NCBI RefSeq assembly: GCF_001685415.1
Contig: NZ_CP014989.1
Location: forward strand, 3,162,001-3,226,000
Source: Serinicoccus hydrothermalis
GTDB taxonomy: Bacteria; Actinomycetota; Actinomycetes; Actinomycetales; Dermatophilaceae
Length of the DNA stretch: 64,000 nt
Direction: 5' to 3'
Shown: positions 49,340 through 58,843 of the stretch, one piece after another
Layout: each line of letters begins with the position of its first letter
Position numbering within the stretch: the first letter of the stretch is position 1
Notes under the pieces: generated by a model
What the model was told of the DNA's origin: nothing
What the model saw: the letters and a program-made list of their open reading frames with translations, nothing else
Database searches by the model: none
Program-made: the position numbers and the translations under genes

Positions 49340-50686
49340 ATGGGACGGATCTTCGGCACCGACGGGGTGCGCGGCCTGGCCAACAAGGACATCACCGCCG
49401 AGCTGGCGCTGGACCTGTCCGTGGCCGTCGCGCACGAGCTGGGCGGACAGAGCGTCTACGGCGGCAACCGGGCCACGGCGGTCGTGGGCCGCGACCCCCG
49501 CGCCTCCGGCGAGTTCCTCTCGGCGGCCGTCATGGCCGGCCTGGCCTCGGCCGGGGTCGACGTCCTCGACGCCGGGGTGCTGCCGACCCCGGCGATCGCC
49601 TACCTCACGCAGCGGATGAACGCCGAGATGGGCGCCATGCTCTCCGCCTCGCACAACGCCATGCCGGACAACGGGCTGAAGTTCTTCGCCCGGGGCGGGC
49701 ACAAGCTGGCGGACGAGATCGAGGACCGGATCTCCGAGCGCGTCGGCGGCGACTGGCAGCGCCCCACCGGCGCCGGCGTGGGACGCATCCGGCCCTTCCA
49801 GCGCGGCGCGGAGTTCTACATCGAGCACCTCCTGAGCGCGGCCCCCGGCCGGCTGGACGGGCTGCGCATCGTCATCGACGCCGCCCACGGCGCGGCCTCC
49901 GAGGTCGGCCCGGAGGTCTTCCGGCGCGCCGGTGCCACGGTCGACCTCATCGGCGCCGACCCCAACGGCCTCAACATCAACGACGGCGCGGGCTCCACCC
50001 ACCTGGACCAGCTGCAGGAGGCGGTGGTGCTCCGCGGTGCGGACATGGGGGTGGCCTTCGACGGGGACGCCGACCGGTGCCTCGCGGTCGACGCCCGCGG
50101 CCAGCAGGTCGACGGCGACCAGATCATGGCCATCCTCGCGCTGAGCCTGCACGACCGGGGCGAGCTGCGCGACGACACCCTCGTGGCGACGGTCATGAGC
50201 AACCTCGGGCTGCTGCAGGCGATGGAGCGCGAGGGCATCACCGTCGTGCAGACGGCCGTGGGGGACCGCTACGTCCTGGAGGAGATGCGGGCGAAGGGCT
50301 ACTCCCTCGGCGGGGAGCAGTCGGGGCACGTCATCATGCTCGAGCACGGGACGACCGGCGACGGCGTGCTCACCGCGCTCGCCCTCGCCCAGCGGGTCGT
50401 GTCCTCCGGGCAGGCGCTGCACGAGCTCGCCGGGGTCATGACCCGGCTGCCGCAGATCCTCGTCAACGTCAAGGACGTCGACAAGGACCGCGTCGGCCAG
50501 GACGAGGGCGTCACCGCGGCGGTGCGCGACATCGAGGCCGAGCTCGGCGACCAGGGCCGGGTGCTCCTGCGCAAGTCCGGCACCGAGCCCCTGGTGCGGG
50601 TCATGGTCGAGGCGGACACCCAGGAGCGCGCCGCGGGGTATGCCGACCGGCTGGCTCAGGTGGTGCGCGACCGGCTCGCGCTGTAG
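49340..50686 (+). CDS. glmM: Phosphoglucosamine mutase
   Basis: GlmM converts glucosamine-6-phosphate to glucosamine-1-phosphate for peptidoglycan precursors. The product is 448 aa. The phosphorylated serine is S104 in [11 protein letters not shown]. The magnesium site is FDGDADRC, and the C-terminal phosphate-binding loop is [12 protein letters not shown]. The ATG at 49340 is preceded by a purine-rich GACGAG repeat that provides several GAGG boxes. The rplM-rpsI-glmM order is common in actinobacteria. The last 31 bp overlap the end of the convergent minus-strand gene. Confidence 0.96.
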   Translation: MGRIFGTDGVRGLANKDITAELALDLSVAVAHELGGQSVYGGNRATAVVGRDPRASGEFLSAAVMAGLASAGVDVLDAGVLPTPAIAYLTQRMNAEMGAMLSASHNAMPDNGLKFFARGGHKLADEIEDRISERVGGDWQRPTGAGVGRIRPFQRGAEFYIEHLLSAAPGRLDGLRIVIDAAHGAASEVGPEVFRRAGATVDLIGADPNGLNINDGAGSTHLDQLQEAVVLRGADMGVAFDGDADRCLAVDARGQQVDGDQIMAILALSLHDRGELRDDTLVATVMSNLGLLQAMEREGITVVQTAVGDRYVLEEMRAKGYSLGGEQSGHVIMLEHGTTGDGVLTALALAQRVVSSGQALHELAGVMTRLPQILVNVKDVDKDRVGQDEGVTAAVRDIEAELGDQGRVLLRKSGTEPLVRVMVEADTQERAAGYADRLAQVVRDRLAL

Positions 50687-51627
50687 CCCACCAGCCGCTC
50701 GACCTCCTCGACGCCGGTCACCGGGCCGGCGAGCACCCCGCCCTCGTCGACGAGGACGGCGCAGGGTCCGCGCCCGGTGCCCAGGGCCGTGAGGAGCCGG
50801 TCGCCAGGGTCCCACCACACGTCCGCCAGACCCTGGGCGCGAGGCTCGGCGAAGGGCGGCTGGGTGTGCACGAGGTGCACCCCGAGCTCGGGCGCCCGCG
50901 AGCGCCAGGCGGGCAGCCGCTCCAGCACCGTGAAGGTGGACCCGCACCAGCAGTCGACGACCACGACGACCTGCGGGCGCGGCAGCACCAGGGTGAGGAG
51001 CGTGGTCGTCCCCAGGTCGGGGTCGACGAGCACCGAGCCGAGCAGCGTGCCGCCGTCCCGCCCTGCGTCGTCGACGGCGTCGCGGTCAGCACGGGGGTCG
51101 GGCGTCCGGCCCGCCCCGCCGGCGACGAGGGCGATCACCACCGCCGCCGTGGCGGCCAGCGCCAGCCAGACGCAGTCGGCCCAGCGGTAGTCCGCCACCA
51201 GCCGGCCCGTGCTGGACCCCGCGACCGCGATCCCGACCGCCACGACGGCGAGGCCGACCAGCAGCGCGTTGCGCACGACGGTGCGGCCCGCGATCTCGTG
51301 GTGGCCCACCCGGCCGAAGCAGGCGCACACCGGCCGCGGGTCGAAGCCCATGGCGCGCGCCACGACCACGAGGAAGGCGGTGCAGAGCGCGAGCGCCGCG
51401 ACCGCGCCGAGGGCATACGTCCAGGTCCACGGGGTGAGCAGGAGCAGCGCGGTCAGCAGCTCTGCCAGGGGCAGGACCCGGGACACCGCTGCAGGGGCGA
51501 GCCGGCGGGGGAGCCGCAGCTCGCGGACCATGTCGGCCGTGGCCGACGGCTCGCGCAGCTTGGCGGCCCCGGACCAGCCCAGCAGCACGGCCAGCGTCAC
51601 CGGCGCCAGCGACAGGGCGCTCACCAC
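50656..51627 (-). CDS. MauE/DoxX-like membrane protein with thioredoxin-like C-terminal domain
   Basis: The N-terminal half (about residues 1-170) contains several hydrophobic helices and the [24 protein letters not shown] motif typical of MauE-type redox-associated proteins. Another hydrophobic segment follows. The C-terminal half (about 205-315) resembles a thioredoxin/TlpA fold with CWCGST at the active-site position. Together they suggest a quinone/disulfide relay acting outside the membrane. The product is 323 aa and starts 4 bp after the carbonic anhydrase stop. The C-terminus overlaps glmM antisense. The specific substrate is unknown. Confidence 0.65.
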   Translation of the reverse strand: MVSALSLAPVTLAVLLGWSGAAKLREPSATADMVRELRLPRRLAPAAVSRVLPLAELLTALLLLTPWTWTYALGAVAALALCTAFLVVVARAMGFDPRPVCACFGRVGHHEIAGRTVVRNALLVGLAVVAVGIAVAGSSTGRLVADYRWADCVWLALAATAAVVIALVAGGAGRTPDPRADRDAVDDAGRDGGTLLGSVLVDPDLGTTTLLTLVLPRPQVVVVVDCWCGSTFTVLERLPAWRSRAPELGVHLVHTQPPFAEPRAQGLADVWWDPGDRLLTALGTGRGPCAVLVDEGGVLAGPVTGVEEVERLVGYSASRSRTT

Positions 51628-51631
51628 GGGC

Positions 51632-52141
51632 TCAGACCAGCTGCGTCAGCCGGCCGGTGTCGACGTCGTAGCGGAACCCGCCGACCTCGGCCCGCCCCTG
51701 GATGAGCGGGTGCGAGGTGACCCGGTGCACGTCCTCGGCGAGGGCGGCCTCCTGGTCCGGCACGACGTGGAAGCGCTGGAACCACGCGTCGATGCCGGTC
51801 AGCTCCGAGATCGTCTCGCGCAGCTCGTTCTCGCTCTTCGACGTCATCGCGCAGCGGGTATGCGGGACGACGAGGATGCGCTCGACCCCGAGCAGGTGCA
51901 CGCCCAGCACCAGGGCCTCCAGGGCCGCGTCGGTGACGCGACCACCGGGGTTGCGGAAGATCTTGGCGTCCCCGTGGGTCAGGCCGAGCATCTGCAGCGG
52001 CTCGATCCGGGAGTCCATGCAGGTGACGATCGCGACGCCGGCGTGCGCCACCCCGTCGAAGCCCTGGAGCTCATCGGCGTGGGTGGAGGCATACTCCTCG
52101 TTGGCGCGCAGCAGGTCCTCGAAGGCGGTGCTCGTGCTCAT
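51632..52141 (-). CDS. Beta-carbonic anhydrase
   Basis: This enzyme interconverts CO2 and bicarbonate. The 169-aa product has the zinc ligands C41, H94 and C97 and the Asp-Arg dyad D43/R45 in TCMDSR and PHTRCAM. The short length fits the bacterial clade with N-terminal truncation. The third-ligand motif reads HTRCAM rather than the common HTDCGM. It lies 27 bp downstream of the sugar kinase and is probably cotranscribed with glpX. Confidence 0.85.
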   Translation of the reverse strand: MSTSTAFEDLLRANEEYASTHADELQGFDGVAHAGVAIVTCMDSRIEPLQMLGLTHGDAKIFRNPGGRVTDAALEALVLGVHLLGVERILVVPHTRCAMTSKSENELRETISELTGIDAWFQRFHVVPDQEAALAEDVHRVTSHPLIQGRAEVGGFRYDVDTGRLTQLV

Positions 52142-52168
52142 GGTGCAAGAGCCTATCCGGGTCCGCCG

Positions 52169-53095
52169 TCAGTCGAGCCCCAGGTCGGCGCGCGTGGGTG
52201 CCGCCGCCCCGGCGCGCGCCACGGTGAAGCCGGCGCAGGCCACCGCCCGCTCCAGCGCGGGCGCGATGTCCTCGAGCTCGGCGTGCGCCAGCCGTGCACG
52301 CGCCTCGGGGGACCCGAGCAGCCGGGCGTCCAGCAGCCCGCTCAGCAGCCCGGACATGAACGAGTCGCCGGCGCCGACGGTGTCCACCACCTGCACGGTG
52401 AGCGAGGGCAGCTCGAGCGTCGTGTCGTCGCGCGAGAGGTGGACGACGGCGCCGTCGCCGCCGCGGGTCACGACCACGAGCTCGGGTCCCAGCTGGCCCC
52501 ACTCGTGGACGACCTGCACCACGTCGACGTCCTCGCCGTAGAGCCACTCGACGTCCTCCAGGCTCGCCTTGACGACGTCGCTACGACCGATGCACTCCTC
52601 GATCCGCTGCTGCGCGTCGCGCGGGCTGCCCATGATGGAGGGTCGCGCGTTGGGGTCGTAGGAGACGGTCGCCGTCTCCCGCGCCCGCTCGATGAGCCGG
52701 ACCACCTCGGACCCGCCCGGCTCCAGGGTCGCGGCGATGGAGCCGGTGTGCACGTGGCCGACGCCGGAGAGGTCCTGCGGCCCGACCTCCCAGGCCAGGT
52801 CGAAGTCGTAGGTCGCGACGGCGTCGGCGTCGAGGTGAGCGGTCGCGGTGGAGGTGTGGTCGGCTGCGGTCGAGCCCTCGGTGAGCTGCACGTCGTGCCG
52901 CTCGAGGTGCTCGCGGACCCGGTCGCCGTGCTCGTCCGGCGCGAGGTATGCCGTGAGCCGGCTGTCGTGGTCGAGGGCGGAGACGCCGATGGCGACGTTG
53001 GCGGGGGAGCCCCCGACGTGCTCGCTGCGCTCGCCGTCCCCGTGCGGGACGACGATGTCGATGAGCGCCTCGCCGACGGTGAGGACGGCGGCCAT
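52169..53095 (-). CDS. PfkB-family carbohydrate kinase (fructokinase-like)
   Basis: The 308-aa product has the N-terminal GGSPANVAIGVSAL and the C-terminal DTVGAGDSFMSGLLSGLL signature with catalytic aspartate. It therefore phosphorylates a sugar with ATP. Fructose is the likely substrate, since the sequence is close to bacterial fructokinases, but ribose or nucleosides remain possible. Its ATG overlaps the glpX stop, which indicates translational coupling with a fructose-1,6-bisphosphatase. Confidence 0.85.
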   Translation of the reverse strand: MAAVLTVGEALIDIVVPHGDGERSEHVGGSPANVAIGVSALDHDSRLTAYLAPDEHGDRVREHLERHDVQLTEGSTAADHTSTATAHLDADAVATYDFDLAWEVGPQDLSGVGHVHTGSIAATLEPGGSEVVRLIERARETATVSYDPNARPSIMGSPRDAQQRIEECIGRSDVVKASLEDVEWLYGEDVDVVQVVHEWGQLGPELVVVTRGGDGAVVHLSRDDTTLELPSLTVQVVDTVGAGDSFMSGLLSGLLDARLLGSPEARARLAHAELEDIAPALERAVACAGFTVARAGAAAPTRADLGLD

Positions 53096-54117
53096 CAGAC
53101 GGCGTCCGGGGAGAGGGAGTCGGCGATCGCGGCGACCTTGTCCAGCCGGTGGTGGGAGGTGATCTCCCGGATCGTGCCGGAGCGGGAGCGCATGACCAGC
53201 GACTGGGTGACCGCCGTGCCCGAGCCGTAGCGGACGCCGTGGAGCAGCTCGCCAGTGGTGATGCCGGTCGCGACGAAGAAGCAGTTGTCACCGGTGACCA
53301 GGTCGTCGGTGGACAGCACGCGGTCCAGGTCGTGTCCGGCGTCGATGGCCCGCTGCCGCTCGTCGTCGTCCTTGGGCCACAGCCGGCCCTGGATGACCCC
53401 GCCCATGGCCTTCATGGCGCACGCGGTGATGATCCCCTCGGGGGTGCCGCCGATGCCGATGAGCATGTCGACCGAGGATCCCTCCCGGGCCGCCGCGATG
53501 GCCGCGGCGACGTCGCCGTCGGTGATGAAGCGCAGCCGCGCCCCCGCCTCGCGCACCTCGTGGGTGTAGCGGTCGTGGCGGGGGCGGTCGAGCATGATGA
53601 CGGTGAGGTCCTCGACATACCTCTTCTTGGCGCGGGCGATGCGGCGCAGGTTCTCCTGCACCGGGAGCCGGATGTCCACCCGGTCCGCCACGTCGGCCCC
53701 GACGACGAGCTTGTCCATGTAGAACACCGCCGACGGGTCGTACATCGTCCCCCGCTCGGAGACCGCCATGACCGCGATCGAGTTGTCCATGCCCTTCGCC
53801 GTCGGCGTGGTGCCGTCGATGGGGTCGACGGCCACGTCGACGGCAGGACCGTTGCCGTCGCCCACCGCCTCGCCGTTGAACAGCATGGGCGCCTCGTCCT
53901 TCTCGCCCTCGCCGATGACGACCACGCCGTCCATGGCGACCTGGGAGATGACCTTGCGCATCGCCTCGACGGCGGCGTTGTCGGCCAAGATCTTGTCGCC
54001 GCGCCCCACCCAGCGGCCGGCGGCCAGCGCCGCGGCCTCGGTGACCCGCACCAGCTCCAGGGCGAGGTTGCGGTCCGGGAGGACCTGGTCGGTCGTCTTC
54101 GGTGAGCGGTCGGCCAT
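53095..54117 (-). CDS. glpX: Fructose-1,6-bisphosphatase class II
   Basis: GlpX hydrolyses fructose-1,6-bisphosphate in gluconeogenesis. The 340-aa product has [29 protein letters not shown] and [20 protein letters not shown], the lithium-sensitive phosphatase family metal motifs. The ATG has a strong GAAGGAGGGCCC upstream on the minus strand. It is the first gene of a four-gene minus-strand operon. Most actinobacteria rely on this class II enzyme. Confidence 0.96.
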   Translation of the reverse strand: MADRSPKTTDQVLPDRNLALELVRVTEAAALAAGRWVGRGDKILADNAAVEAMRKVISQVAMDGVVVIGEGEKDEAPMLFNGEAVGDGNGPAVDVAVDPIDGTTPTAKGMDNSIAVMAVSERGTMYDPSAVFYMDKLVVGADVADRVDIRLPVQENLRRIARAKKRYVEDLTVIMLDRPRHDRYTHEVREAGARLRFITDGDVAAAIAAAREGSSVDMLIGIGGTPEGIITACAMKAMGGVIQGRLWPKDDDERQRAIDAGHDLDRVLSTDDLVTGDNCFFVATGITTGELLHGVRYGSGTAVTQSLVMRSRSGTIREITSHHRLDKVAAIADSLSPDAV

Positions 54118-54206
54118 GGGCCCTCCTTCGTCGGAACGCTGCTGACCGTCACCCTATCGGGTCCGCCCCGCGCGGGCCGGGGCCGCTCGGGTGCGACCAT
54201 GGAGGG

Positions 54207-54806
54207 GTGAGCGAGCGTCCGCACCCCAGCGCCGGCCCGGCGGCACCGACCCCCGCGCCCGACCGGCGGCGCCAGCGGCTGGCCTCCTACACGGTGCGGA
54301 ACATGGTCTACTCCACCCTGCTCGTGCTGGCCCTGGTCCTCGTGTGGTGGTCCCTCACCTACAACCCCAGCGAGCCGGAGCCGCGCCGGGTGGAGGTGGC
54401 CTCGACCGCGACCTACGCGCAGGAGCAGGCGGACTGGCCGGTCTGGGTGCCCGAGCCGGACGATGCGTGGTCGCCCACGGTCGTGTGGTTCGAGCCGCTG
54501 GAGGACGTGACGACCTGGCACGTCTCCTACGTCACGCCGCAGGGGGAGTACCTCGCGATCCACCAGGCCGACGACGTCACCCAGGCCTGGCGGGACGCGG
54601 TCCTCGCCGGTGGCCAGCGGACCGGGGAGGCCGTCCTGCCCGGGCCCGACGGCGAGCAGCAGTGGCAGACGTGGCAGGCCGAGTCCGGCAACGCGCAGAA
54701 CGCCTGGGTCCTCGAGACGCAGGACGCCGGCACCGTGATCGTCCACGGGACCGCGCAGGAGGACGAGGCGCGGGCCCTGCTGGAGACGGTCCAGGCGCGC
54801 GACTAG
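54207..54806 (+). CDS. DUF4245 family membrane-anchored protein
   Basis: This is an actinobacterial protein of unknown function, 199 aa. A Pro/Ala-rich N-terminus precedes one transmembrane helix (MVYSTLLVLALVLVWWSL, about residues 35-53), followed by an extracytoplasmic domain rich in Trp and acidic residues. The GTG start is set by homology of the N-terminus; GACCAT ends 6 nt ahead of it, a possible leaderless -10. Its TAG overlaps the xseB TAG on the other strand (shared CTAG). It is usually found between glpX and the xse genes, as here. Confidence 0.75.
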   Translation: MSERPHPSAGPAAPTPAPDRRRQRLASYTVRNMVYSTLLVLALVLVWWSLTYNPSEPEPRRVEVASTATYAQEQADWPVWVPEPDDAWSPTVVWFEPLEDVTTWHVSYVTPQGEYLAIHQADDVTQAWRDAVLAGGQRTGEAVLPGPDGEQQWQTWQAESGNAQNAWVLETQDAGTVIVHGTAQEDEARALLETVQARD

Positions 54807-55075
54807 TCGTCGCCGGCGTCCTCCGGGGCCGTCCCGCCCAGCGGTCCGCCGTCCTGGGTGGACCGGTCGAGGGTCTCCTGCGCCGCGTCGAGCTTGGTCT
54901 GGCAGTGCGCGGCGAGCTCCTCGCCGCGCTCCCAGAGCGTCATGGCCTCCTCGAGCGGCACCTGGCCCGACTCGATCCGGGCGACCAGGGCCACCAGCTC
55001 GTCGCGGGCCTGCTCGTAGCTGAGGTCGGCCACGGGGGTGTCGGCGGGCGTGGTGTCGTCCCTGGACTCGCTCAT
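54803..55075 (-). CDS. xseB: Exodeoxyribonuclease VII small subunit
   Basis: XseB is the small subunit of the single-strand-specific exonuclease VII. The 90-aa product has the core LSYEQARDELVALVARIESGQVPLEEAMTLWERGEELAAHCQTKLDAAQ and an acidic Gly-rich tail. I placed the start at the ATG at 55075 because upstream extension is low-complexity antisense of another frame. It lies 335 bp downstream of xseA on the same strand, with a small plus-strand frame between them, so the two may not be a tight operon. Confidence 0.9.
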   Translation of the reverse strand: MSESRDDTTPADTPVADLSYEQARDELVALVARIESGQVPLEEAMTLWERGEELAAHCQTKLDAAQETLDRSTQDGGPLGGTAPEDAGDD

Positions 55076-55172
55076 CGGGCCAGGGTATCCGGCGCCTCGG
55101 GCGCTCCGGCGAGCCGCCGACCATGCTCGGGGGTACGGTGCGAGACATCCGATCGAGGAGCAGGAGCGTGCG

Positions 55173-55370
55173 ATGAGCGACCAACCGCAGACGTCCGAGC
55201 CCAGCCCGCCCGAGCCAACCCCGTCCGAGCCGCGGCCCTCCGAGCCGGGTCCCGACGAGCCACGACCCTCCGAACCGGGCCCGTCGGAGCCCGCCCCGCC
55301 CGGGCCGGGTCCCATGGAGCCCGAGCCCGCGCCCGATCCCGCGCCGGAGGGACCGCCCACCGACGCCTGA
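55173..55370 (+). CDS. Small Pro/Glu/Ser repeat protein (hypothetical)
   Basis: A 65-aa frame between xseB and xseA, on the opposite strand, encodes repeats of the type P-S-E-P-x-P. The ATG has GAGGAGCAGGAGCGTGCG upstream, which is a fair ribosome-binding site, and TACGGT at about 55135 is a possible -10. The composition (mainly Pro, Glu, Ser, Ala, Gly) suggests an unstructured peptide. It might be spurious because G/C-rich repeats leave several frames open. Function unknown. Confidence 0.4.
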   Translation: MSDQPQTSEPSPPEPTPSEPRPSEPGPDEPRPSEPGPSEPAPPGPGPMEPEPAPDPAPEGPPTDA

Positions 55371-55409
55371 CCCGGATCCGGGCGTGGGCCCGACCGGCTG
55401 CTCGTCGCG

Positions 55410-56645
55410 TCAGCGGCCGACCGGCCGGACGGCGAAGTCCCCGTGCGCCACGGTGACCCGCAGCAGCTCGTCGGCGTCGACCTCGTCCCGGTCGCGGACG
55501 ATGACGCCGTCGGCGTGGCGCACGACGGCATACCCCCGCTGCAGCGTGTGCTGGGGGGAGACCGCCCGCAGGTGCCGGAGCAGCTGGTCGCTGCGGTCGC
55601 GCTCCAGGTCGAGGCGACCCTGCAGGACCGAGCGGCCCCGGCGGTGGGCCTCGGTCACCTCCCGCCGGTGCTGGGCGACGATCGCGGCGCGGTCGGCCAT
55701 GACCGGGCGCGCCATGAGCTCGCGCAGCCGCTCCCGCTCGCGCGCGACCCGGGTGTCGAGCGCGCGGCGGGCCCGGCCGCGCACGGTGGTCAGCCCGCGC
55801 AGCTCGTCGGCGACGTCGGGGACGACGGCCGCCGCCGCGTGGGTGGGGGTGGACGCACGCAGGTCGGCGACGAAGTCGAGCAGCGGGCTGTCGCTCTCGT
55901 GCCCGATCGCCGAGACGACGGGGGTCCGCGCGGCGGACACCGCCCGCACCAGGGTCTCGTTGGAGAAGGGCAGCAGGTCCTCGAAGGAGCCGCCACCGCG
56001 CGCGATGACGACGACCTCCACCTCCGGCATCTCGTCCAGCTCGCGCAGGGCCGCGGTGACCGCGGACACCGTGTCGGTGCCCTGCACCGCCACCTGCCGC
56101 ACCTCGACCACCGCCGCGGGCCACCGACGGGCGACACCCGCGAGGACGTCCCGCTCGGCCGCGGTGGCGCGGCCCGTGATGAGCCCGACCCGGCGGGGGA
56201 GGAAGGGCAGCGCCCGCTTGCGCCCCGGCTCGAAGAGCCCCTCGCTGCGCAGCAGCTGCTTGAGGTGCTCCAGCCGCGCCAGCAGCTCGCCGACTCCGAC
56301 GTGGCGCATCTGCCGCGCCTCGAGCTGCAGCGTGCCGCGCTTGGCCCAGAAGGTCGGCTTGGCGTGGACCACGACGCGGGCACCGGTCTCCGGGGGCGCG
56401 GGCATCGCGTCCAGGGCCCCGGTGGGGATCGCCACCGACAGGGACATGTCGACGTCGGTGTCGCGCAGGGTGAGGAAGGCGGTCGACATCCCCGGGCGCC
56501 GGTTGAGCTGCACGATCTGGCCCTCGACCCACAGCGGCGACATCTTGTCGACGTAGTCGCTGATCTTCATGGACAGCGTGCGCACCGGCCACGGCGAGGA
56601 GGCCGTGGTCTCCCGGGCGGTCGGGGGCAACGAGGGCGTCGGCAC
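55410..56645 (-). CDS. xseA: Exodeoxyribonuclease VII large subunit
   Basis: XseA is the catalytic subunit of exonuclease VII. The OB-fold N-terminus (WPVRTLSMKISDYVDKMSPLWVEGQIVQLNRRPG) leads to the catalytic domain with GLITGRATAAERDVLAGV, VVVIARGGGSFEDLLPFSNE and AIGHESDSPLLDFVADLRASTPTHAA. I chose the GTG at 56645, giving 411 aa, because TACCCT lies 6 nt upstream on the minus strand, a leaderless arrangement. A frame extension of nine codons exists but is less likely. Downstream on this strand comes the repeat-rich interval and then xseB. Confidence 0.93.
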   Translation of the reverse strand: MPTPSLPPTARETTASSPWPVRTLSMKISDYVDKMSPLWVEGQIVQLNRRPGMSTAFLTLRDTDVDMSLSVAIPTGALDAMPAPPETGARVVVHAKPTFWAKRGTLQLEARQMRHVGVGELLARLEHLKQLLRSEGLFEPGRKRALPFLPRRVGLITGRATAAERDVLAGVARRWPAAVVEVRQVAVQGTDTVSAVTAALRELDEMPEVEVVVIARGGGSFEDLLPFSNETLVRAVSAARTPVVSAIGHESDSPLLDFVADLRASTPTHAAAAVVPDVADELRGLTTVRGRARRALDTRVARERERLRELMARPVMADRAAIVAQHRREVTEAHRRGRSVLQGRLDLERDRSDQLLRHLRAVSPQHTLQRGYAVVRHADGVIVRDRDEVDADELLRVTVAHGDFAVRPVGR

Positions 56646-56651
56646 CCCGTC

Positions 56652-56657
56652 AGGGTA
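56652..56657 (-). promoter_or_regulatory. -10 hexamer of a leaderless xseA start
   Basis: TACCCT (minus strand) ends 6 nt before the GTG at 56645. The segment faces the hydrolase gene's own -10 on the plus strand. Confidence 0.4.
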
Positions 56658-56733
56658 TGCCGCCCGCGTCACCGACCGGGGAGGTCCGGCCGGGGCGCGC
56701 TGCCGCCGTGTGGCCCGGGGCGGTCGGGCGGGG

Positions 56734-56739
56734 CAGACT
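56734..56739 (+). promoter_or_regulatory. -10 hexamer of a leaderless hydrolase start
   Basis: CAGACT ends 7 nt before the ATG at 56747; no Shine-Dalgarno sequence is visible. Confidence 0.45.
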
Positions 56740-56746
56740 CCTCGGT

Positions 56747-57514
56747 ATGCCGAACGAGGGTGCGGCGCGTCGACCGGTCCTGGTCCTGGTGCACGGGACC
56801 CGGATGAGCCGCGCGCAGTGGGAGCCCTACCGGGCGCTGCTGCCGGACGTCGACCTGGTCACGGTGGACCTGCCGGGGCACGGTGCACGGGTGGGGGAGG
56901 CGTTCACCCGCGAGGCGGCGCTCGCGACCATCGACGCGGCGGTCGCGCAGGCCCGTGACCTCGCCGGCGACGAGGACGGCGGGGGTCCCGTCCTCGCCGG
57001 CCACTCGCTCGGGGGATACCTGGCGATGATGTGGGCGGCCGGGCATACCGGCGCCCTGCGCGGGCTCGTGCTCATCGGGGCCACGGCCGACCCTCGGGGT
57101 CCGCTCACCGGGGTGTACCGGGGGTTCGCGCGGGCGCTGCCGGCGCTGGGCACCGACCGCACGGCCCGGGTGGCCAACGCGCTGATGCGGGCTCTCGGGG
57201 CGCGGGGCGAGCACGCCGCCGCCCTCCCGGACGGCGCGGCCTACGCGGCGCTCCCGGCCGCGTGGGACCTGGTCATGTCGGAGGTGACGCCGGACCTGCT
57301 GCGCGTTGTGGAGTGCCCGGTGGTGCTCGTCAACGGCCAGCTCGACCAGATGCGGATCCACGTGCGCAGGTTCGCCGCCGCGGCGCGGGACGCGCAGGTG
57401 GTCACCATCCCCGGTGCCTCGCACCTCATGCCGTCCACGCACCCGCAGCAGGTGGCCGCCGTGCTGCGCGAGGCGGTCCTCGGCGTTCACCGGGCGCCCA
57501 GGCATACCACCTAG
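56747..57514 (+). CDS. Alpha/beta-fold hydrolase
   Basis: The 255-aa product has the oxyanion-hole motif VHGTRMS, the nucleophile elbow [10 protein letters not shown] (serine at the third position), a later DQM... acidic region in NGQLDQMRI and the catalytic histidine in [12 protein letters not shown]. It is thus a complete Ser-Asp-His hydrolase of the esterase/thioesterase kind. The substrate cannot be told. The ATG is leaderless in appearance. ispH begins 10 bp after its stop, and the ispH -10 box shares the stop codon. Confidence 0.85.
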   Translation: MPNEGAARRPVLVLVHGTRMSRAQWEPYRALLPDVDLVTVDLPGHGARVGEAFTREAALATIDAAVAQARDLAGDEDGGGPVLAGHSLGGYLAMMWAAGHTGALRGLVLIGATADPRGPLTGVYRGFARALPALGTDRTARVANALMRALGARGEHAAALPDGAAYAALPAAWDLVMSEVTPDLLRVVECPVVLVNGQLDQMRIHVRRFAAAARDAQVVTIPGASHLMPSTHPQQVAAVLREAVLGVHRAPRHTT

Positions 57515-57517
57515 ACT
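57512..57517 (+). promoter_or_regulatory. -10 hexamer of ispH overlapping the hydrolase stop
   Basis: TAGACT contains the TAG stop of the preceding gene and ends 7 nt before the ispH GTG. Confidence 0.5.
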
Positions 57518-57524
57518 TGGCTGC

Positions 57525-58607
57525 GTGACTTCTGCTACACCCTCGACCCGACCGACCGAGACCGTGGACGTGCCGAGCGCGGACGCGGACGTCGCCCGCC
57601 GAGTCCTGCTCGCCGCCCCGCGCGGCTACTGCGCCGGCGTCGACCGCGCCGTGGTGACGGTGGAGAAGGCGCTGGAGCTCTACGGCGCGCCGGTCTACGT
57701 GCGCAAGGAGATCGTGCACAACAAGCACGTGGTGCGGACCCTGGAGAAGCGCGGCGCGATCTTCGTCGAGGAGACCGACGAGGTGCCCGAGGGGGCTCGC
57801 GTCATCTTCTCCGCGCACGGCGTGAGCCCGGCCGTGCACGACGAGGCCCGCCGGCTCTCCCTGCAGACCATCGACGCGACCTGCCCGCTGGTGACCAAGG
57901 TGCACCGGGAGGCCGTGCGCTTCGCCGACGGAGACTACGACATCCTCCTCGTCGGCCACGAGGGCCACGAGGAGGTGGAGGGCACCGCGGGCGAGGCCCC
58001 GGACCACATCACCCTGGTCGAGAGCCCCGAGGACGTCGACCACGTGGAGGTGCGGGACCCGGAGAAGGTCGTGTGGCTCTCGCAGACCACGCTCAGCGTC
58101 GACGAGACCATGGAGACCGTCCGCAGGCTGCGGGAGAAGTTCCCCAAGCTGCAGGACCCGCCCAGCGACGACATCTGCTACGCGACCCAGAACCGTCAGG
58201 TCGCGGTCAAGCAGATGGCCACCGACTGCGACCTCATGATCGTCGTCGGCTCGCAGAACTCCTCCAACTCCAAGCGCCTGGTGGAGGTCGCGCTGGAGTA
58301 CGGCACCCGGGACGGGCACCTCGTCGACTACGCCGACGAGATCGACGAGGCCTGGCTCGAGGACGTGGCCACGGTCGGCGTGACCAGCGGTGCCAGCGTG
58401 CCGGAGGTGCTCGTGCGCGACGTGCTCGACTGGCTGGCCGAGCGGGGCTTCGAGGACGTCCAGGCGGTGACGGCGGCGGAGGAGTCGCTGCTCTTCGCGC
58501 TGCCCACCGAGATCCGGCGTGACCTCAAGGCGGCCGGCCAGGACGTCAAGAAGGTGCAGCACGACCCGAGCTCCATCCCGAGCGGCCGGGAGGGCTCGCT
58601 GCGCTGA
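57525..58607 (+). CDS. ispH: 4-hydroxy-3-methylbut-2-enyl diphosphate reductase
   Basis: IspH makes IPP and DMAPP in the last step of the MEP isoprenoid pathway and carries a 4Fe-4S cluster. The 360-aa product has the cluster cysteines in [28 protein letters not shown] and CYATQNRQ. The HGVSP and [10 protein letters not shown] motifs are also present. The GTG start is leaderless (TAGACT-N7-GTG). The N-terminus carries about 25 extra polar residues before the conserved [13 protein letters not shown] perfect hairpin follows. Confidence 0.96.
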   Translation: MTSATPSTRPTETVDVPSADADVARRVLLAAPRGYCAGVDRAVVTVEKALELYGAPVYVRKEIVHNKHVVRTLEKRGAIFVEETDEVPEGARVIFSAHGVSPAVHDEARRLSLQTIDATCPLVTKVHREAVRFADGDYDILLVGHEGHEEVEGTAGEAPDHITLVESPEDVDHVEVRDPEKVVWLSQTTLSVDETMETVRRLREKFPKLQDPPSDDICYATQNRQVAVKQMATDCDLMIVVGSQNSSNSKRLVEVALEYGTRDGHLVDYADEIDEAWLEDVATVGVTSGASVPEVLVRDVLDWLAERGFEDVQAVTAAEESLLFALPTEIRRDLKAAGQDVKKVQHDPSSIPSGREGSLR

Positions 58608-58647
58608 CGCCGCGCACTCAAGGTCACAGTTCGGTCACGGTATGCCC

Positions 58648-58672
58648 GACGCCCGGGACCGCCCCGGGCGTC
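58648..58672 (+). terminator. Terminator after ispH
   Basis: A perfect 10-bp stem (GACGCCCGGG/CCCGGGCGTC) with a 5-nt loop, 40 nt after the ispH stop. Confidence 0.75.
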
Positions 58673-58843
58673 GACCATGCGCGCGTGCGTTAGCAGACTT
58701 CGGCGTCGCCCACAAGGCGGACGGACGGACCTCGACGCGTGGCTATGGTGGCTCCGGCCGCGCCGCCCGGGGGAGGGCAGGCGGCCGTCGAGGGAGCCTG
58801 CAGTCCGGCGGCTCCCGCTCGAGGAAACGGAGATGTTCTGCAG

